The notes below the pieces were generated by a model. That model was not told where the DNA came from. It saw only the letters and a list, made by a program, of their open reading frames with translations, and searched no databases. Below are positions 7,862 to 16,107 of a stretch of DNA of 33,814 nucleotides, one piece after another. Where the stretch lies: positions 1 to 33,814 of the forward strand of contig JAGOLL010000021.1 of assembly GCA_017994055.1 (NCBI GenBank), in the 5' to 3' direction. Each line of letters opens with the position of its first letter. The first letter of the stretch is position 1. The position numbers and the translations under genes are program-made. This DNA comes from Methanothrix sp. GTDB lineage: Archaea > Halobacteriota > Methanosarcinia > Methanotrichales > Methanotrichaceae.

Positions 7862-8451
7862 GATTGATCCTTCCTTTTGGCCCCGCTGGAGCAGGATCTC
7901 ACCAGATATCCTATCTGAGCGCTATGCTCCGCCATAGCCGCTGCAGCATAAGCCTCTCTTAAACTCCCTCCGGCGGCAAAGACCCCATGGCCGCGAGCAA
8001 TGCAGGCTTTATGATCCCTCAGAGCGAAAGATACTGCTGCTGCCAGAGCATTGCTTCCCATGCCGCCAAGCACAATAGGCATGGGACCCAGGAAAATCCT
8101 GCCCTCGCTGTCCAGAGGCAAGACCTCCCTAGCTTCCAGAAGAGACGCCGCAACGGCATAAGGGGAATGAGTATGAACGATAGCTTGATGGGATGTACAT
8201 TGGTAGACCGCTCGGTGGACGCAGATCTCGCTGCTGGCTATGGCATCCTCCGGACAGGAGCCTCTCAAATCTACTTTCACCACGCCATCTTCATCCAGCT
8301 CATCCAGCATGCTGCCGGTGCAGGTAATAAGTATCTTATCTCCATCTAACAGGCTGATATTTCCAAATCTGGAGCTGGTAAGGCCAGCCTGGATCAGCTT
8401 TTTGCCCAGGCGGGATATCTCCTGCCAGGGAAAGTGGCCATCTGCAGGCAA
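7855..8451 (-). CDS. Class II aldolase/adducin family protein (fuculose-phosphate aldolase-like)
   Basis: About 198 residues from a TTG at 8451, chosen because GGGGTGAGG lies just before it and the start then falls 7 bases after the subtilase stop; an ATG at 8511 would overlap the subtilase by 53 bases. Features are SRFGNISLLDGDKILIT near the N terminus, SSEICVH with the candidate catalytic Glu75, zinc-ligand histidines in VHTHSPYA (H93, H95) and RGHGVFAAG (H155). These match zinc-dependent class II aldolases that split sugar phosphates into dihydroxyacetone phosphate and an aldehyde. In methanogens such an enzyme has been linked to lactaldehyde supply for coenzyme F420; substrate here is not determinable. 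It is the last gene of the run with the subtilase. Confidence 0.85.
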   Translation of the reverse strand: MPADGHFPWQEISRLGKKLIQAGLTSSRFGNISLLDGDKILITCTGSMLDELDEDGVVKVDLRGSCPEDAIASSEICVHRAVYQCTSHQAIVHTHSPYAVAASLLEAREVLPLDSEGRIFLGPMPIVLGGMGSNALAAAVSFALRDHKACIARGHGVFAAGGSLREAYAAAAMAEHSAQIGYLVRSCSSGAKRKDQSG

Positions 8452-8458
8452 ACCAGCC

Positions 8459-10342
8459 TCACCCCTTGTCCAGCAGCCGGAAAGGGACGGACTTGTGGTC
8501 CAGCTCTCCAAAAGCTCCTAGAAGATCTACCTTTATCTGGTATTCGCCCGCCGTCCAGAAGCTGGTCTCCCAGCGGGCGGAGAATATTCCATTGCCGTCG
8601 AAGTCGTCCATGGGTATCTCCATGTTTCTGTCCGGACCGATGATATTGGCATTTATTGCCCTGACCTCACCCTTGCCCTCCGCTTCGATCATGACTGGCT
8701 CGCCCACCACCGCATCCTCAAGGTTCAACTCGACATCTCCCAGAGCAGGGGAAGAGAGAGTAGATCGATCTCTGTTAAGGCTTTTCAGGCCTGCAGTGAG
8801 ATTGAGAGCCCCATATCCGAAAATGTTGTCCCGCCCCGAGGGCCCCAGGTCGTCGGATGTCTTGAGCAGAATCCTCTTTACATCGGGGGGCGACAGGCTG
8901 CTGTCCGCCTCCAGCAGTATGGCCGCTCCACCAGATACCAGGGGAACGGCCATGGATGTGCCGCTCACCGAGCTTTGATCGCTCTTGGAGCCGGCCAACG
9001 CGGAGACAACATCCACACCCATTGCGACCAGATCGGGCTTGATCTCGCCGCTAGCCGCAGGACCGCGGGAGGACAGCTCGAATATGGCGCCGGAATTGTC
9101 TATAGCTCCCACGGTGATCACATTCTCCGCCTCCCCCGGCACGACAATGGAAGCCTCTGCCGGCCCGGAGTTCCCTGCTGCTACGCACATGACCAGCCCC
9201 TCCCGCACCATCCTGTTGCAGGCCTCATCCAGAAGGGATGAGGCCCCGGAAGGACCTTCACCGCCTACGGAAAAGGATATGATCCGAATGTTGTAGAGAG
9301 CCTTATTCTCCAGACACCACTCCAGAGCCTTGAGCGCATCGGAGGTATAGCAAGCTCCATCCCGGTCCATGACCTTTATCACCACCAGCCCAGCATCCGG
9401 GGCCACTCCCATGCCTCCGCCGCTGCCGATCAGGCTGGCGCAGTGGGTGCCGTGGCCGTTGTCATCATAAGCCTCGCTCTGGTTGTTGACAAAGTCCTTG
9501 AAGGCCAGAATCCTGCCGGACAGCGCCTCATGATCCTTGTCGGCCCCGGTATCGATCAAGGCCACATTGACTCCCTTTCCAGTATAGCCCTTATAGCTTC
9601 TGGGATCATCGATTTGACCCGGAGAGCTTTTAATGGGCTGTTTTCCCGGCTGCGCCAGCACCCTGAGCTTCTGATCCTTGTATACGGCTTTTACGCCCTT
9701 GCTGCCGGCAATCTTCTCCAGCTTGTCTCTGGAGACGGTCAATGCAGATATGGGGAGCAGGCGAAATTGGCTTGATCCGGATTCGAGGCCGCTGGCATTG
9801 CTTTCGTGAAGGACTATAACCCTTTGCTCCCCTACCCCCTGCTCTTCCAGGCTGTCCTCAATGCCATTGCCATTGAGATCATTGGGATCCCTGATGGTAA
9901 GAGCCCTCGATTCATCCTTGGCGGCATTGCCGGATCTGTCCACTGCCACTATGGTCACCTTATAGTGTGCGGGAGGCAGATTGGAGCCGCAATAACCAGT
10001 GAACCTCCCATCTCTATCCAGGTCCAGCATGAGGTTCATGCGACTGCCAACTTCGGCATACACGGTCTCAATTCCGCTCTCATCATGGACATAGGCATTG
10101 ATCTCTGCTCGGGGCGATCCAGTCTTCAAAGATGAAGGGCTGACGCTCACACCCATGATGACCGGAGGGCGGCCATCATCCTGGTTGGAGTTGAAATAGC
10201 TGGTATACTCTTTCTCAAACCAGATGCTGGCCTTGTTCTTCTGCACAGCATCCTGTGCCGGAAAGCCAGCTGCAAAAGCCGCAAGGCTCAGAAGAACTGC
10301 CAGAAGAATAAGATGGGCAATAGATAGGGCTTTCACTTTCAA
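8459..10342 (-). CDS. Secreted subtilisin-like serine protease (S8)
   Basis: 627 residues. A signal peptide covers about residues 1-28. An Ig-like segment follows (about 58-150, ending in a Ca-binding-like DLNGNGIEDSLEE), then an I9-like propeptide region (about 172-230), then the S8 domain. The catalytic triad is Asp264 (ALIDTGAD), His297 (NGHGTHCAS) and Ser463 (SGTSMAVP), with oxyanion Asn391 (AAGNSGP). A C-terminal beta domain of about 110 residues ends without a membrane anchor. The start is TTG at 10342; an in-frame GTG lies 6 bases later. It acts outside the cell, probably on surface proteins (inference). It lies 62 bases after the second rhodanese gene, probably in the same transcription unit. 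The sequence QKNKASIW just after the signal peptide resembles QKNRVGIW in the first rhodanese protein. Confidence 0.95.
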   Translation of the reverse strand: MKVKALSIAHLILLAVLLSLAAFAAGFPAQDAVQKNKASIWFEKEYTSYFNSNQDDGRPPVIMGVSVSPSSLKTGSPRAEINAYVHDESGIETVYAEVGSRMNLMLDLDRDGRFTGYCGSNLPPAHYKVTIVAVDRSGNAAKDESRALTIRDPNDLNGNGIEDSLEEQGVGEQRVIVLHESNASGLESGSSQFRLLPISALTVSRDKLEKIAGSKGVKAVYKDQKLRVLAQPGKQPIKSSPGQIDDPRSYKGYTGKGVNVALIDTGADKDHEALSGRILAFKDFVNNQSEAYDDNGHGTHCASLIGSGGGMGVAPDAGLVVIKVMDRDGACYTSDALKALEWCLENKALYNIRIISFSVGGEGPSGASSLLDEACNRMVREGLVMCVAAGNSGPAEASIVVPGEAENVITVGAIDNSGAIFELSSRGPAASGEIKPDLVAMGVDVVSALAGSKSDQSSVSGTSMAVPLVSGGAAILLEADSSLSPPDVKRILLKTSDDLGPSGRDNIFGYGALNLTAGLKSLNRDRSTLSSPALGDVELNLEDAVVGEPVMIEAEGKGEVRAINANIIGPDRNMEIPMDDFDGNGIFSARWETSFWTAGEYQIKVDLLGAFGELDHKSVPFRLLDKG

Positions 10343-10407
10343 CTCAATTATTAATTCCTATACTCTTATACCTGCCGGTATCAGCCGAACCATTTCCCCA
10401 TATTTCA

Positions 10408-11445
10408 TTAAAAAGAGGTTGAATTGGCCTGCCAATCCCGCCAGGAATATATTGAGGCATTATAGGCCAGGAAGGTCAAAGAAAGCCAGATCATTGATGC
10501 TTTGACCCCGGTATTGGTATAGACCACAACCGGCCTTTTCTTATCCAGGGATGAGAATAGGTGGCCTAAAGCCTCATCATCCTTTATCCTCTTGCCTTCT
10601 AAGACCCGGTCATAGGGGATATTTATACTGGAGGGGATCGAACCCCTCAAAAATTCCTCCGGGCTCCGGGCATCTATGATCTGGGCATCTCCGCTTTTTA
10701 CAAAAGGATATGATGCCAGAAGGCCTTCCTCCATTTTGAACGTATAATTAACCGGTTGAAGATCAAGCGCCCTGGCAGCAGTCGGCTTTCCTGCCTTTAC
10801 CCAGTCGTCTAATCCCCCATCCAACAGGCTCACATTCCTGTGACCGAGATACTTCATGATCCAGTAGACATAGCTGGCCGCTGACGGCCCTCCCCCGCAG
10901 GGCTGGCATTCGCCGTAGATGAGCACTGCGTCATACCGGCTTATGCCGGATTGGCCCAGGACCGCCGCCATCTCCGGTGCAGTCTTGAGAGAGCCATCCG
11001 AGAGAAAATCGGTATAGGGAATACTTATGGCACCGGGTATGAATTCAACTGGCTCAGGACTGATATCGAGAATTATCTTGTAGTTGTAAACATCCTGCAG
11101 CCCAGCCAGCACCTCTTCCCTTCCAGCCCTTTTATTCACCTCTATCTCTACCGATCCATCCTCGGCTGAATCTTTTAGTGGAGACTCATTTAATTGCAGA
11201 GACTGAGTCGAGAAAAGCAGCAGAGTAGGGCGGGAGGTGAGCTCTGGCCTGAAATCGAAAGCCGATCTCTCTGCTGCCTGGCGAGCCGCATGCTCTTCAA
11301 ACAGCAGTCCTGTCCAGGCAGGGAACGGCCCCCCCGTGCCATCCGCTGATGCCGCTCCGCTGAATGATATGGCCGCCGCTAAGAGCAGGAAGATGGAAAC
11401 GGCTTTCACTGTATGAAGCCCGGCTTTAACGGATATGCTCTTCAT
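10408..11445 (-). CDS. Secreted tandem rhodanese-domain protein, second copy
   Basis: 345 residues with a signal peptide (about 1-34) and two rhodanese folds: about 112-215 (DISPEPVEFIPGAISIPY to LLDGGLDDWVKAG) and about 245-340 (IIDARSPEEFLRGSIPSSIN to the end). In ordinary tandem sulfurtransferases the catalytic Cys is in the C-terminal domain; here that loop reads VVYTNTGVKAS (309-313) and has no Cys. The only two cysteines of the protein are C180 and C183 in the N-terminal loop GECQPCGGGP. A CxxC dithiol or metal site is therefore more likely than classical thiosulfate:cyanide transfer, though a persulfide on C180 or C183 is possible. The ATG overlaps the stop of the paralogue upstream by 4 bases, indicating coupled translation. 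Confidence 0.88.
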   Translation of the reverse strand: MKSISVKAGLHTVKAVSIFLLLAAAISFSGAASADGTGGPFPAWTGLLFEEHAARQAAERSAFDFRPELTSRPTLLLFSTQSLQLNESPLKDSAEDGSVEIEVNKRAGREEVLAGLQDVYNYKIILDISPEPVEFIPGAISIPYTDFLSDGSLKTAPEMAAVLGQSGISRYDAVLIYGECQPCGGGPSAASYVYWIMKYLGHRNVSLLDGGLDDWVKAGKPTAARALDLQPVNYTFKMEEGLLASYPFVKSGDAQIIDARSPEEFLRGSIPSSINIPYDRVLEGKRIKDDEALGHLFSSLDKKRPVVVYTNTGVKASMIWLSLTFLAYNASIYSWRDWQANSTSF

Positions 11446-12593
11446 GCTGTGGAGTTTAGAGCGGTTTGCTGGATCTTTTGGTTGACATAGTAGTTCTCAT
11501 AGGAGTAGAGCCGGGCATCATAGCCCAGCAGCTCCAGAGCAAACCAGACCAGAGACGCCTGGATGCCGGTATTGGTGTAGACCACCACCGGCCTGTCTCT
11601 ATCCAGGATGGCGAAGACCCGCTCCAGAGTGGATTCATCCCTGAGCCTGTTGCCTCTGATCACGCTCTCGTAGGGGATATTGATCGCTCCTGGAATGGAG
11701 GAGATTCCGAAATCCACTATGCTTCTGGCATCCACTATCTGGGCCTGGCCGCTCTCCACATAGCCATAGTCTGCGCTGAAATTGGAGTTTATCTCCGGGA
11801 TGTAGGCCTTGGCCGGCAGAACCGAGGCTTCTTGGGAGGTGGGCAGCCCGGCTGCAGCCCAGTCCTCAACCATGCCGTCCAGTACCTTCACATTATCGTG
11901 TCCCAGAGACCTCAGGATCCAGTAGACGAAGGTGGCAGGCGCAGGCCCTCCGCCGCAGGGCATGCACTCTCCATAAACGACGACCTCATCCTGGCGGGAT
12001 ATACCGGCATTGCCCAGGAGGGCCGCCAGCTCGTCCTCTCCTTTAACCACGCTATCGTTCAAAAACCGGTTATAGGGGATGACAACGGAGCCGGATATGT
12101 GCTCTGCAGCTTCCTCACTGATGTCCAGAAAGACGGTCCCGTTTGCTGCCGCTTGCAGGGGTGCGATCATGCTCTGTGCCCTCTCGCTGCGAACTATGGC
12201 CAGCTCATCCTCTGCCACCCTGGGGAGAGAGCTCTTCTCCATAGCCTGGCTCTGGCTGGAATTGTCTTCTGCGTCCATGCTTGGCCCGGATTCATTAGCG
12301 GATTGAACAGCGGAGGTATTAGACTGCTCAAATCCCGATAGGGGCTTATTCCAGATCCCCACCCGGTTCTTCTGAGCCGTGTTCAAGCCGGCCATGACCG
12401 TCTCTGACTCACCGGCATCGGGATTGCCGATCTCATCCAGCTTGGCCATTGGATCCCAGCCGCCGCCGCCCTGGCAGGCCTCGCAATATGCTTCTCCCGC
12501 AGACGCTCCATTTGCCAGCACCAATAGCGCCAATAGGGCTACGCTGACTGCCCCCCAAGACCAGGAGCTCGAATATGATCTCAAATGCTTCAT
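11442..12593 (-). CDS. Secreted tandem rhodanese-domain protein, first copy
   Basis: 383 residues, paralogous to the next gene in the run. After a signal peptide (about 1-32) comes CEACQGGGGWDP (C37, C40), then a Ser/Asn-rich linker, an N-terminal rhodanese fold (about 150-255) with GECMPCGGGP (C210, C213), and a C-terminal fold (about 280-375) whose active loop is VVYTNTGIQAS (339-343) without Cys. The four cysteines form two CxxC pairs. Start ATG at 12593 is preceded by a strong AAAGGGGAG. Gene order suggests cotranscription with the NosD-like protein 42 bases upstream and with the second rhodanese and subtilase downstream. Extracytoplasmic sulfur or thiol chemistry is inferred from fold and location; substrate unknown. 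Confidence 0.88.
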   Translation of the reverse strand: MKHLRSYSSSWSWGAVSVALLALLVLANGASAGEAYCEACQGGGGWDPMAKLDEIGNPDAGESETVMAGLNTAQKNRVGIWNKPLSGFEQSNTSAVQSANESGPSMDAEDNSSQSQAMEKSSLPRVAEDELAIVRSERAQSMIAPLQAAANGTVFLDISEEAAEHISGSVVIPYNRFLNDSVVKGEDELAALLGNAGISRQDEVVVYGECMPCGGGPAPATFVYWILRSLGHDNVKVLDGMVEDWAAAGLPTSQEASVLPAKAYIPEINSNFSADYGYVESGQAQIVDARSIVDFGISSIPGAINIPYESVIRGNRLRDESTLERVFAILDRDRPVVVYTNTGIQASLVWFALELLGYDARLYSYENYYVNQKIQQTALNSTA

Positions 12594-12635
12594 CTTCTCC
12601 CCTTTAATGCCATAAGCTGATAAACATAAACCATG

Positions 12636-14087
12636 CTAAACAGCGCCGCTTCTAGCGGCGACCTTGATCTGTCCCAGACTCTCCTGGAGTTCATTGCCTC
12701 GCTGGTCCTTTGCCAGCAGAACTATATCATATATTCCCGGCAGCAGTAGCGCTGTGGAAAATGAGCCCTGATAAAAGCCGTCGGATATGACCAGCCGGCT
12801 ATAACCCTGGGCCTCCTTTGAATTGGCATAAGCGCGGGCCACAACCTGCAGCAGAGGATGGCGCGACTGCAGATCGACCTTGATGGCAATGCTGTCTCCC
12901 ACCCTCAGCTGGTATGGATGGATCTCTTTGCTCAGGATGGATATTGGCCTGACCTGGCCGCCCATTACCGGATACCTGTCCGCGGAGGTCGAACTGACGG
13001 CATAGGGCTCATCCCCAAACCCGTCCCTTCCGGGCGTATCCTGGCCGGAGCCCTCCATCTCGTCCCGGCCCGTATAATCGCTCCAGAGGTTTCCGCCCAG
13101 AGGGTACTCTCTATTCCAGATGTTGCTACCGCGATCGTCAGCCTGGATGATATTCTCGATAAATCGATTGCCGTAAATGCTATTATGCCCTGATTCCAGG
13201 AATATTCCAGTCTGGCTCTCGGAGATGTTGTTGAATGAAACTGTATTGCCCTCGGAGCGGCTCTGGATCTGCAGGCCGTAGCGGCTATTGTGATTTATCT
13301 CATTTCCGCTGATGTGATTGCCCCCCGAGCCCTCCATCAAGGTGATCCCGGCCACAGCGTTGCCCTCGATGGTGTTGTTTTCTATTAGATTGCCGGTGCA
13401 GTTGAAGCGCAGATCCAGGCCGGAGTTGATGTTCTTCGACAGCTCGTTATTCCGAATGAGATTGCTGCCGCAGTCCCTGAACATATAAAGGCCATACATA
13501 TTCCCCTGAAGCCTGTTTCCTGTGATGGTATTGTTGTTGCAGGAAGGAAAGAGGTTGATGCCGTAGGCTCCATTGCCTATGGCCTCATTGTCGGCGATGA
13601 GGTTATGGTTGGAGTTGGATAGGTATATGCCATACCAGCCCTCCCCCACTATGCCGTTGAAGCTGGCATTGTTGCCGGTTATTATATTGGCATCGGAATA
13701 AAGCAGGGCTATTCCTGGCTGGGCGCAGTGGATGACGGTGTTGTTGCTCACCTTGCAGCCGCGCACCTGCTCCAGCTTGATTCCATAAAATCCGTTTTCA
13801 ACCAGAAATCCGGAGATATTAACTGCATCTGCATTTATGCTCACGCATGCATCCCTGCCTCCGGCCCGAATGACGGCACCTCTTCCAATGAGATTGAGGC
13901 TCTTGTCCACGACAATCTTACTATAGATCCCGGCAGCAACTACCAGGGTGTCGCCGCTGGATGCGGCATCGATTGCAGACTGTAGATCCGAGCCGACCTG
14001 CAGCGTCGCGCCGGACGCAAACGATGATACGACCAAGGCCGCCAATAGGATGCTATAGGCTGTATTTCTCAAGAGATCCACCTTCAC
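12636..14087 (-). CDS. NosD-like exported right-handed beta-helix protein, second
   Basis: 483 residues: signal peptide (about 1-26), then TLQVGSDLQSAIDAASSGD, then about 12 PbH1 coils (for example NLIADNEAIGNGAYGINLF, NTITGNRLQGNMYGLYMF). The helix ends with the NosD signature GGNLWSDYTGRDE and DGFGDEPYAVS. A C-terminal beta-sandwich of about 110 residues (RPISILSKEIHPYQLRVGD onward) follows and may bind a ligand or the envelope. The start is GTG at 14087 or GTG at 14081; neither has a strong Shine-Dalgarno. It heads the minus-strand run into the rhodanese genes and is divergent from the DNRLRE-like gene. Confidence 0.85.
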   Translation of the reverse strand: MKVDLLRNTAYSILLAALVVSSFASGATLQVGSDLQSAIDAASSGDTLVVAAGIYSKIVVDKSLNLIGRGAVIRAGGRDACVSINADAVNISGFLVENGFYGIKLEQVRGCKVSNNTVIHCAQPGIALLYSDANIITGNNASFNGIVGEGWYGIYLSNSNHNLIADNEAIGNGAYGINLFPSCNNNTITGNRLQGNMYGLYMFRDCGSNLIRNNELSKNINSGLDLRFNCTGNLIENNTIEGNAVAGITLMEGSGGNHISGNEINHNSRYGLQIQSRSEGNTVSFNNISESQTGIFLESGHNSIYGNRFIENIIQADDRGSNIWNREYPLGGNLWSDYTGRDEMEGSGQDTPGRDGFGDEPYAVSSTSADRYPVMGGQVRPISILSKEIHPYQLRVGDSIAIKVDLQSRHPLLQVVARAYANSKEAQGYSRLVISDGFYQGSFSTALLLPGIYDIVLLAKDQRGNELQESLGQIKVAARSGAV

Positions 14088-14239
14088 TCAAGCTGCGATG
14101 GGATTAATAAATCTAACGTAGGTGATAAGCAAGATTTTAACCGATCCTTCATCTGTCCCCGGCCTGGCTTACATGGATCACATATGATCGCAAGCCTTTT
14201 TATTTGTTCGATTACATCCAATCTTATGGAGGAATTCAA
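14088..14239. promoter_or_regulatory. Divergent promoter region
   Basis: Between the NosD-like gene (minus) and the DNRLRE-like gene (plus). The plus side has a T-rich CTTTTTATTT box (14194-14203) about 40 bases before the TTG at 14240, and GGAGGA (14228-14233). The minus side has an AT-rich GATTAATAAATC (14102-14113), a possible box A read from the other strand. Confidence 0.45.
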
Positions 14240-14809
14240 TTGAGATACTTGCATTCACTTGTCAGCATCTTCCTGATCCTGGCGGCATCAGCCGCTGCAG
14301 GGAGCTTCACCGCCGAGATGGACGTTGATACTTATGTTGATGCGGAGATGGCGGATCAGAGCTTCTCTGATAGCAATATGCTCTGGACAGTCTCCCAGGG
14401 AGGTGAGCCATCCAAAGAGATATACCTCAGCTTCATCAACATATTGGGATCACAAGGCATATTCGATCCGGAGCAGATCGAATCCGCAACCCTAACCGTA
14501 GACGTTACCCAGGTGGACAAGCCCGGTAAGGTCACTGCTTATTTCCTGCATGGTGCAACACTGAGTACAGCTACCTGGTCCGACAAAGAGGACTATGATA
14601 CCGAATCATCCTCGTCTCCTGTGGAGATAAAAGATGCCGGAAGCTATAATTTTGATGTAACCGGAATCATCAAGAAGGCAGTTGAGACCTGCACCGAGGG
14701 CTGCCCCTACTCCATCGTACTGGTAGCAGAAGATGACGCCTCTATGGCCCTCTCCTCCAGCAAGTCTGAGGGAGATGAACCGAAATTGACGTATATAACA
14801 GCAGAGTAG
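14240..14809 (+). CDS. Secreted DNRLRE/CBM96-like single-domain protein
   Basis: About 189 residues from a TTG at 14240, chosen because GGAGGA (14228-14233) lies 6 bases upstream; the in-frame ATG at 14204 falls at the likely box A and would add a polar leader before the signal peptide. The signal peptide (RYLHSLVSIFLILAASAAAG) is followed by one beta-rich domain: DTYVDAEMADQSFSDSN, FDPEQIESATLTVDV, WSDKEDYDTE, YNFDVTGIIKKAV and a final LSSSKSEGDEPKLTYI. This layout matches DNRLRE-type modules found in surface and carbohydrate-active proteins. Two cysteines (ETCTEGCPY) could form a disulfide. Function beyond a surface role is unknown. Confidence 0.75.
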   Translation: MRYLHSLVSIFLILAASAAAGSFTAEMDVDTYVDAEMADQSFSDSNMLWTVSQGGEPSKEIYLSFINILGSQGIFDPEQIESATLTVDVTQVDKPGKVTAYFLHGATLSTATWSDKEDYDTESSSSPVEIKDAGSYNFDVTGIIKKAVETCTEGCPYSIVLVAEDDASMALSSSKSEGDEPKLTYITAE

Positions 14810-14871
14810 GATTTGTTGGGAAAAGAAGGGCAGGAGATTTAAAATGACTTCAACTGTCCTTTCTGCCTCCC

Positions 14872-14883
14872 AAGAGATCTCTT
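14872..14883. repeat. 12-bp perfect palindrome in the Trx-CcdA leader
   Basis: AAGAGATCTCTT lies 70 bases before the ATG at 14942 and about 30 bases after a possible box A (GATTTAAAATG, near 14836-14846). Its position near the expected transcription start fits an operator. Confidence 0.4.
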
Positions 14884-14903
14884 TTCTGTCCGATAGGAGC
14901 ATC

Positions 14904-14942
14904 ATGGGGATTTTATACTTCTTCAGCATCCTGGTTAACTGA
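14904..14942 (+). CDS. 12-codon minicistron overlapping the Trx-CcdA gene
   Basis: ATG at 14904 encodes MGILYFFSILVN and stops at TGA 14940-14942, overlapping the next gene's ATG by one base (TGATG). A Shine-Dalgarno TAGGAG sits 4 bases before this mini-ORF, whereas the main ATG at 14942 has no ribosome binding site of its own. The arrangement suggests that ribosomes enter at the mini-ORF and restart on the large gene. The peptide is hydrophobic and may have no function of its own. Confidence 0.4.
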   Translation: MGILYFFSILVN

Positions 14943-16081
14943 TGCGAGTCTCAAGCCACATCCTTGCCGCCTGCCTGGTCATCCTACTTCTATATGGCCT
15001 AGCTTTGCCTTACCCGGGTATGGCAGAGGTAAGCGGTGGAGCTGAGGTACTCTTCATAGAATCGCCCGGCTGCACCAAATGCGCTGCAGCAGAGAGAGTC
15101 CTGGAGAAGGTGGGGGAGGATATATCCCTTAACATCAGCAGTTATTATTATTATTCCGATGAGGGGCATCGCATCATCAAGCAGTATGGCTCCAGGGATG
15201 TCCCGTCCATCATCATCGGCAGTGAGGTGATAGACTACCGGGATTATGAGAAGGACGATGCCCTTTTGGAGAGCCTCATACGAAGCGCCCTAACCAACCA
15301 GAGCCCTCCTGTCCCCCCTTCAATCGGCCTTTCCGGCCATGCGGAAAACGATGGCGAGAGAGCGTCATACGGCATATCTGCCTCAGAGATCGATCTAGAG
15401 CAGATCTCCGCTTACAGCATTTCCGCGGTTCTGGGAGCCGGACTGGTGGCAGGATTCAATCCCTGCCTGCTAGGGATACTGGTCTTCCTGGCGGCATCGG
15501 TCCTCTCCACGGCAGGAAGGAGGCGGGATCTGTTGATGATGGTTGCCTTCTTCTCGGCAGGGATATTCACCATGTACTTTCTCTTCGGCCTGGGCATGCA
15601 GAGGCTGCTGGAGACAAAGGCGGTTGCGGATTCCTTTCGCTATATTTTGAGCTTATTTCTCCTTCTGGCCGGCCTCTCCCAGATATGGGACGGATGGCGT
15701 CTGAAGGCAGGCAGGCACTCCATATTCCGCACCGACTGGGCTCTGCCTTACTTCCAGGCTGGAGTGGAGAAGGGACGTTACAGCTCATACTTTTTGATCG
15801 GAGCCCTCTTCTCTCTGGTAAAGGCGCCATGTGTGGGAGCCATCTACCTCGCGATACTTGATCTCTTCTCCGCCAGCAGTTACCTGACGGGTGCGACATA
15901 TCTCCTGTTCTTCAACCTGGGGGTGGTTCTGCCCATCCTCCTTCTGGGGGGAGGCATGGCCCTGGGAATGAGCCCGGAGCAGGTTGACTCCTTCCGCAAG
16001 GATCATCGGGTGGGGATGAGGCTGGCCACCGGCCTGGCCCTGCTGGCCCTGGCTCCCCTGATCTACTGGCAGCTGATCTGA
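14942..16081 (+). CDS. Thioredoxin-like domain fused to CcdA/DsbD-type membrane protein
   Basis: 379 residues. A signal or first membrane segment (about 8-26) is followed by a thioredoxin/glutaredoxin-like domain (about 33-118) with CxxC active site C44-T-K-C47 in ESPGCTKCAAAE and the cis-Pro segment RDVPSIII. A linker leads to six membrane helices of the CcdA type (about 158-379), with the paired intramembrane cysteines C175 (AGFNPCLLG) and C297 (VKAPCVGAIY). Proteins of this design pass reducing equivalents across the membrane to extracytoplasmic thiols, as DsbD/CcdA do for cytochrome c maturation. The main ATG lacks a ribosome binding site and appears coupled to the minicistron at 14904. 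It could reduce secreted CxxC proteins such as the rhodaneses nearby (inference). Confidence 0.88.
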   Translation: MRVSSHILAACLVILLLYGLALPYPGMAEVSGGAEVLFIESPGCTKCAAAERVLEKVGEDISLNISSYYYYSDEGHRIIKQYGSRDVPSIIIGSEVIDYRDYEKDDALLESLIRSALTNQSPPVPPSIGLSGHAENDGERASYGISASEIDLEQISAYSISAVLGAGLVAGFNPCLLGILVFLAASVLSTAGRRRDLLMMVAFFSAGIFTMYFLFGLGMQRLLETKAVADSFRYILSLFLLLAGLSQIWDGWRLKAGRHSIFRTDWALPYFQAGVEKGRYSSYFLIGALFSLVKAPCVGAIYLAILDLFSASSYLTGATYLLFFNLGVVLPILLLGGGMALGMSPEQVDSFRKDHRVGMRLATGLALLALAPLIYWQLI

Positions 16082-16107
16082 TAGACCAGAGACAAAAGGC
16101 AAAAGGA

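Noticed and set aside
12636-14087. Copper-binding role for the NosD-like proteins
   Set aside because: The name reflects the beta-helix family only; no nitrous-oxide reductase genes are nearby, so the function cannot be transferred.
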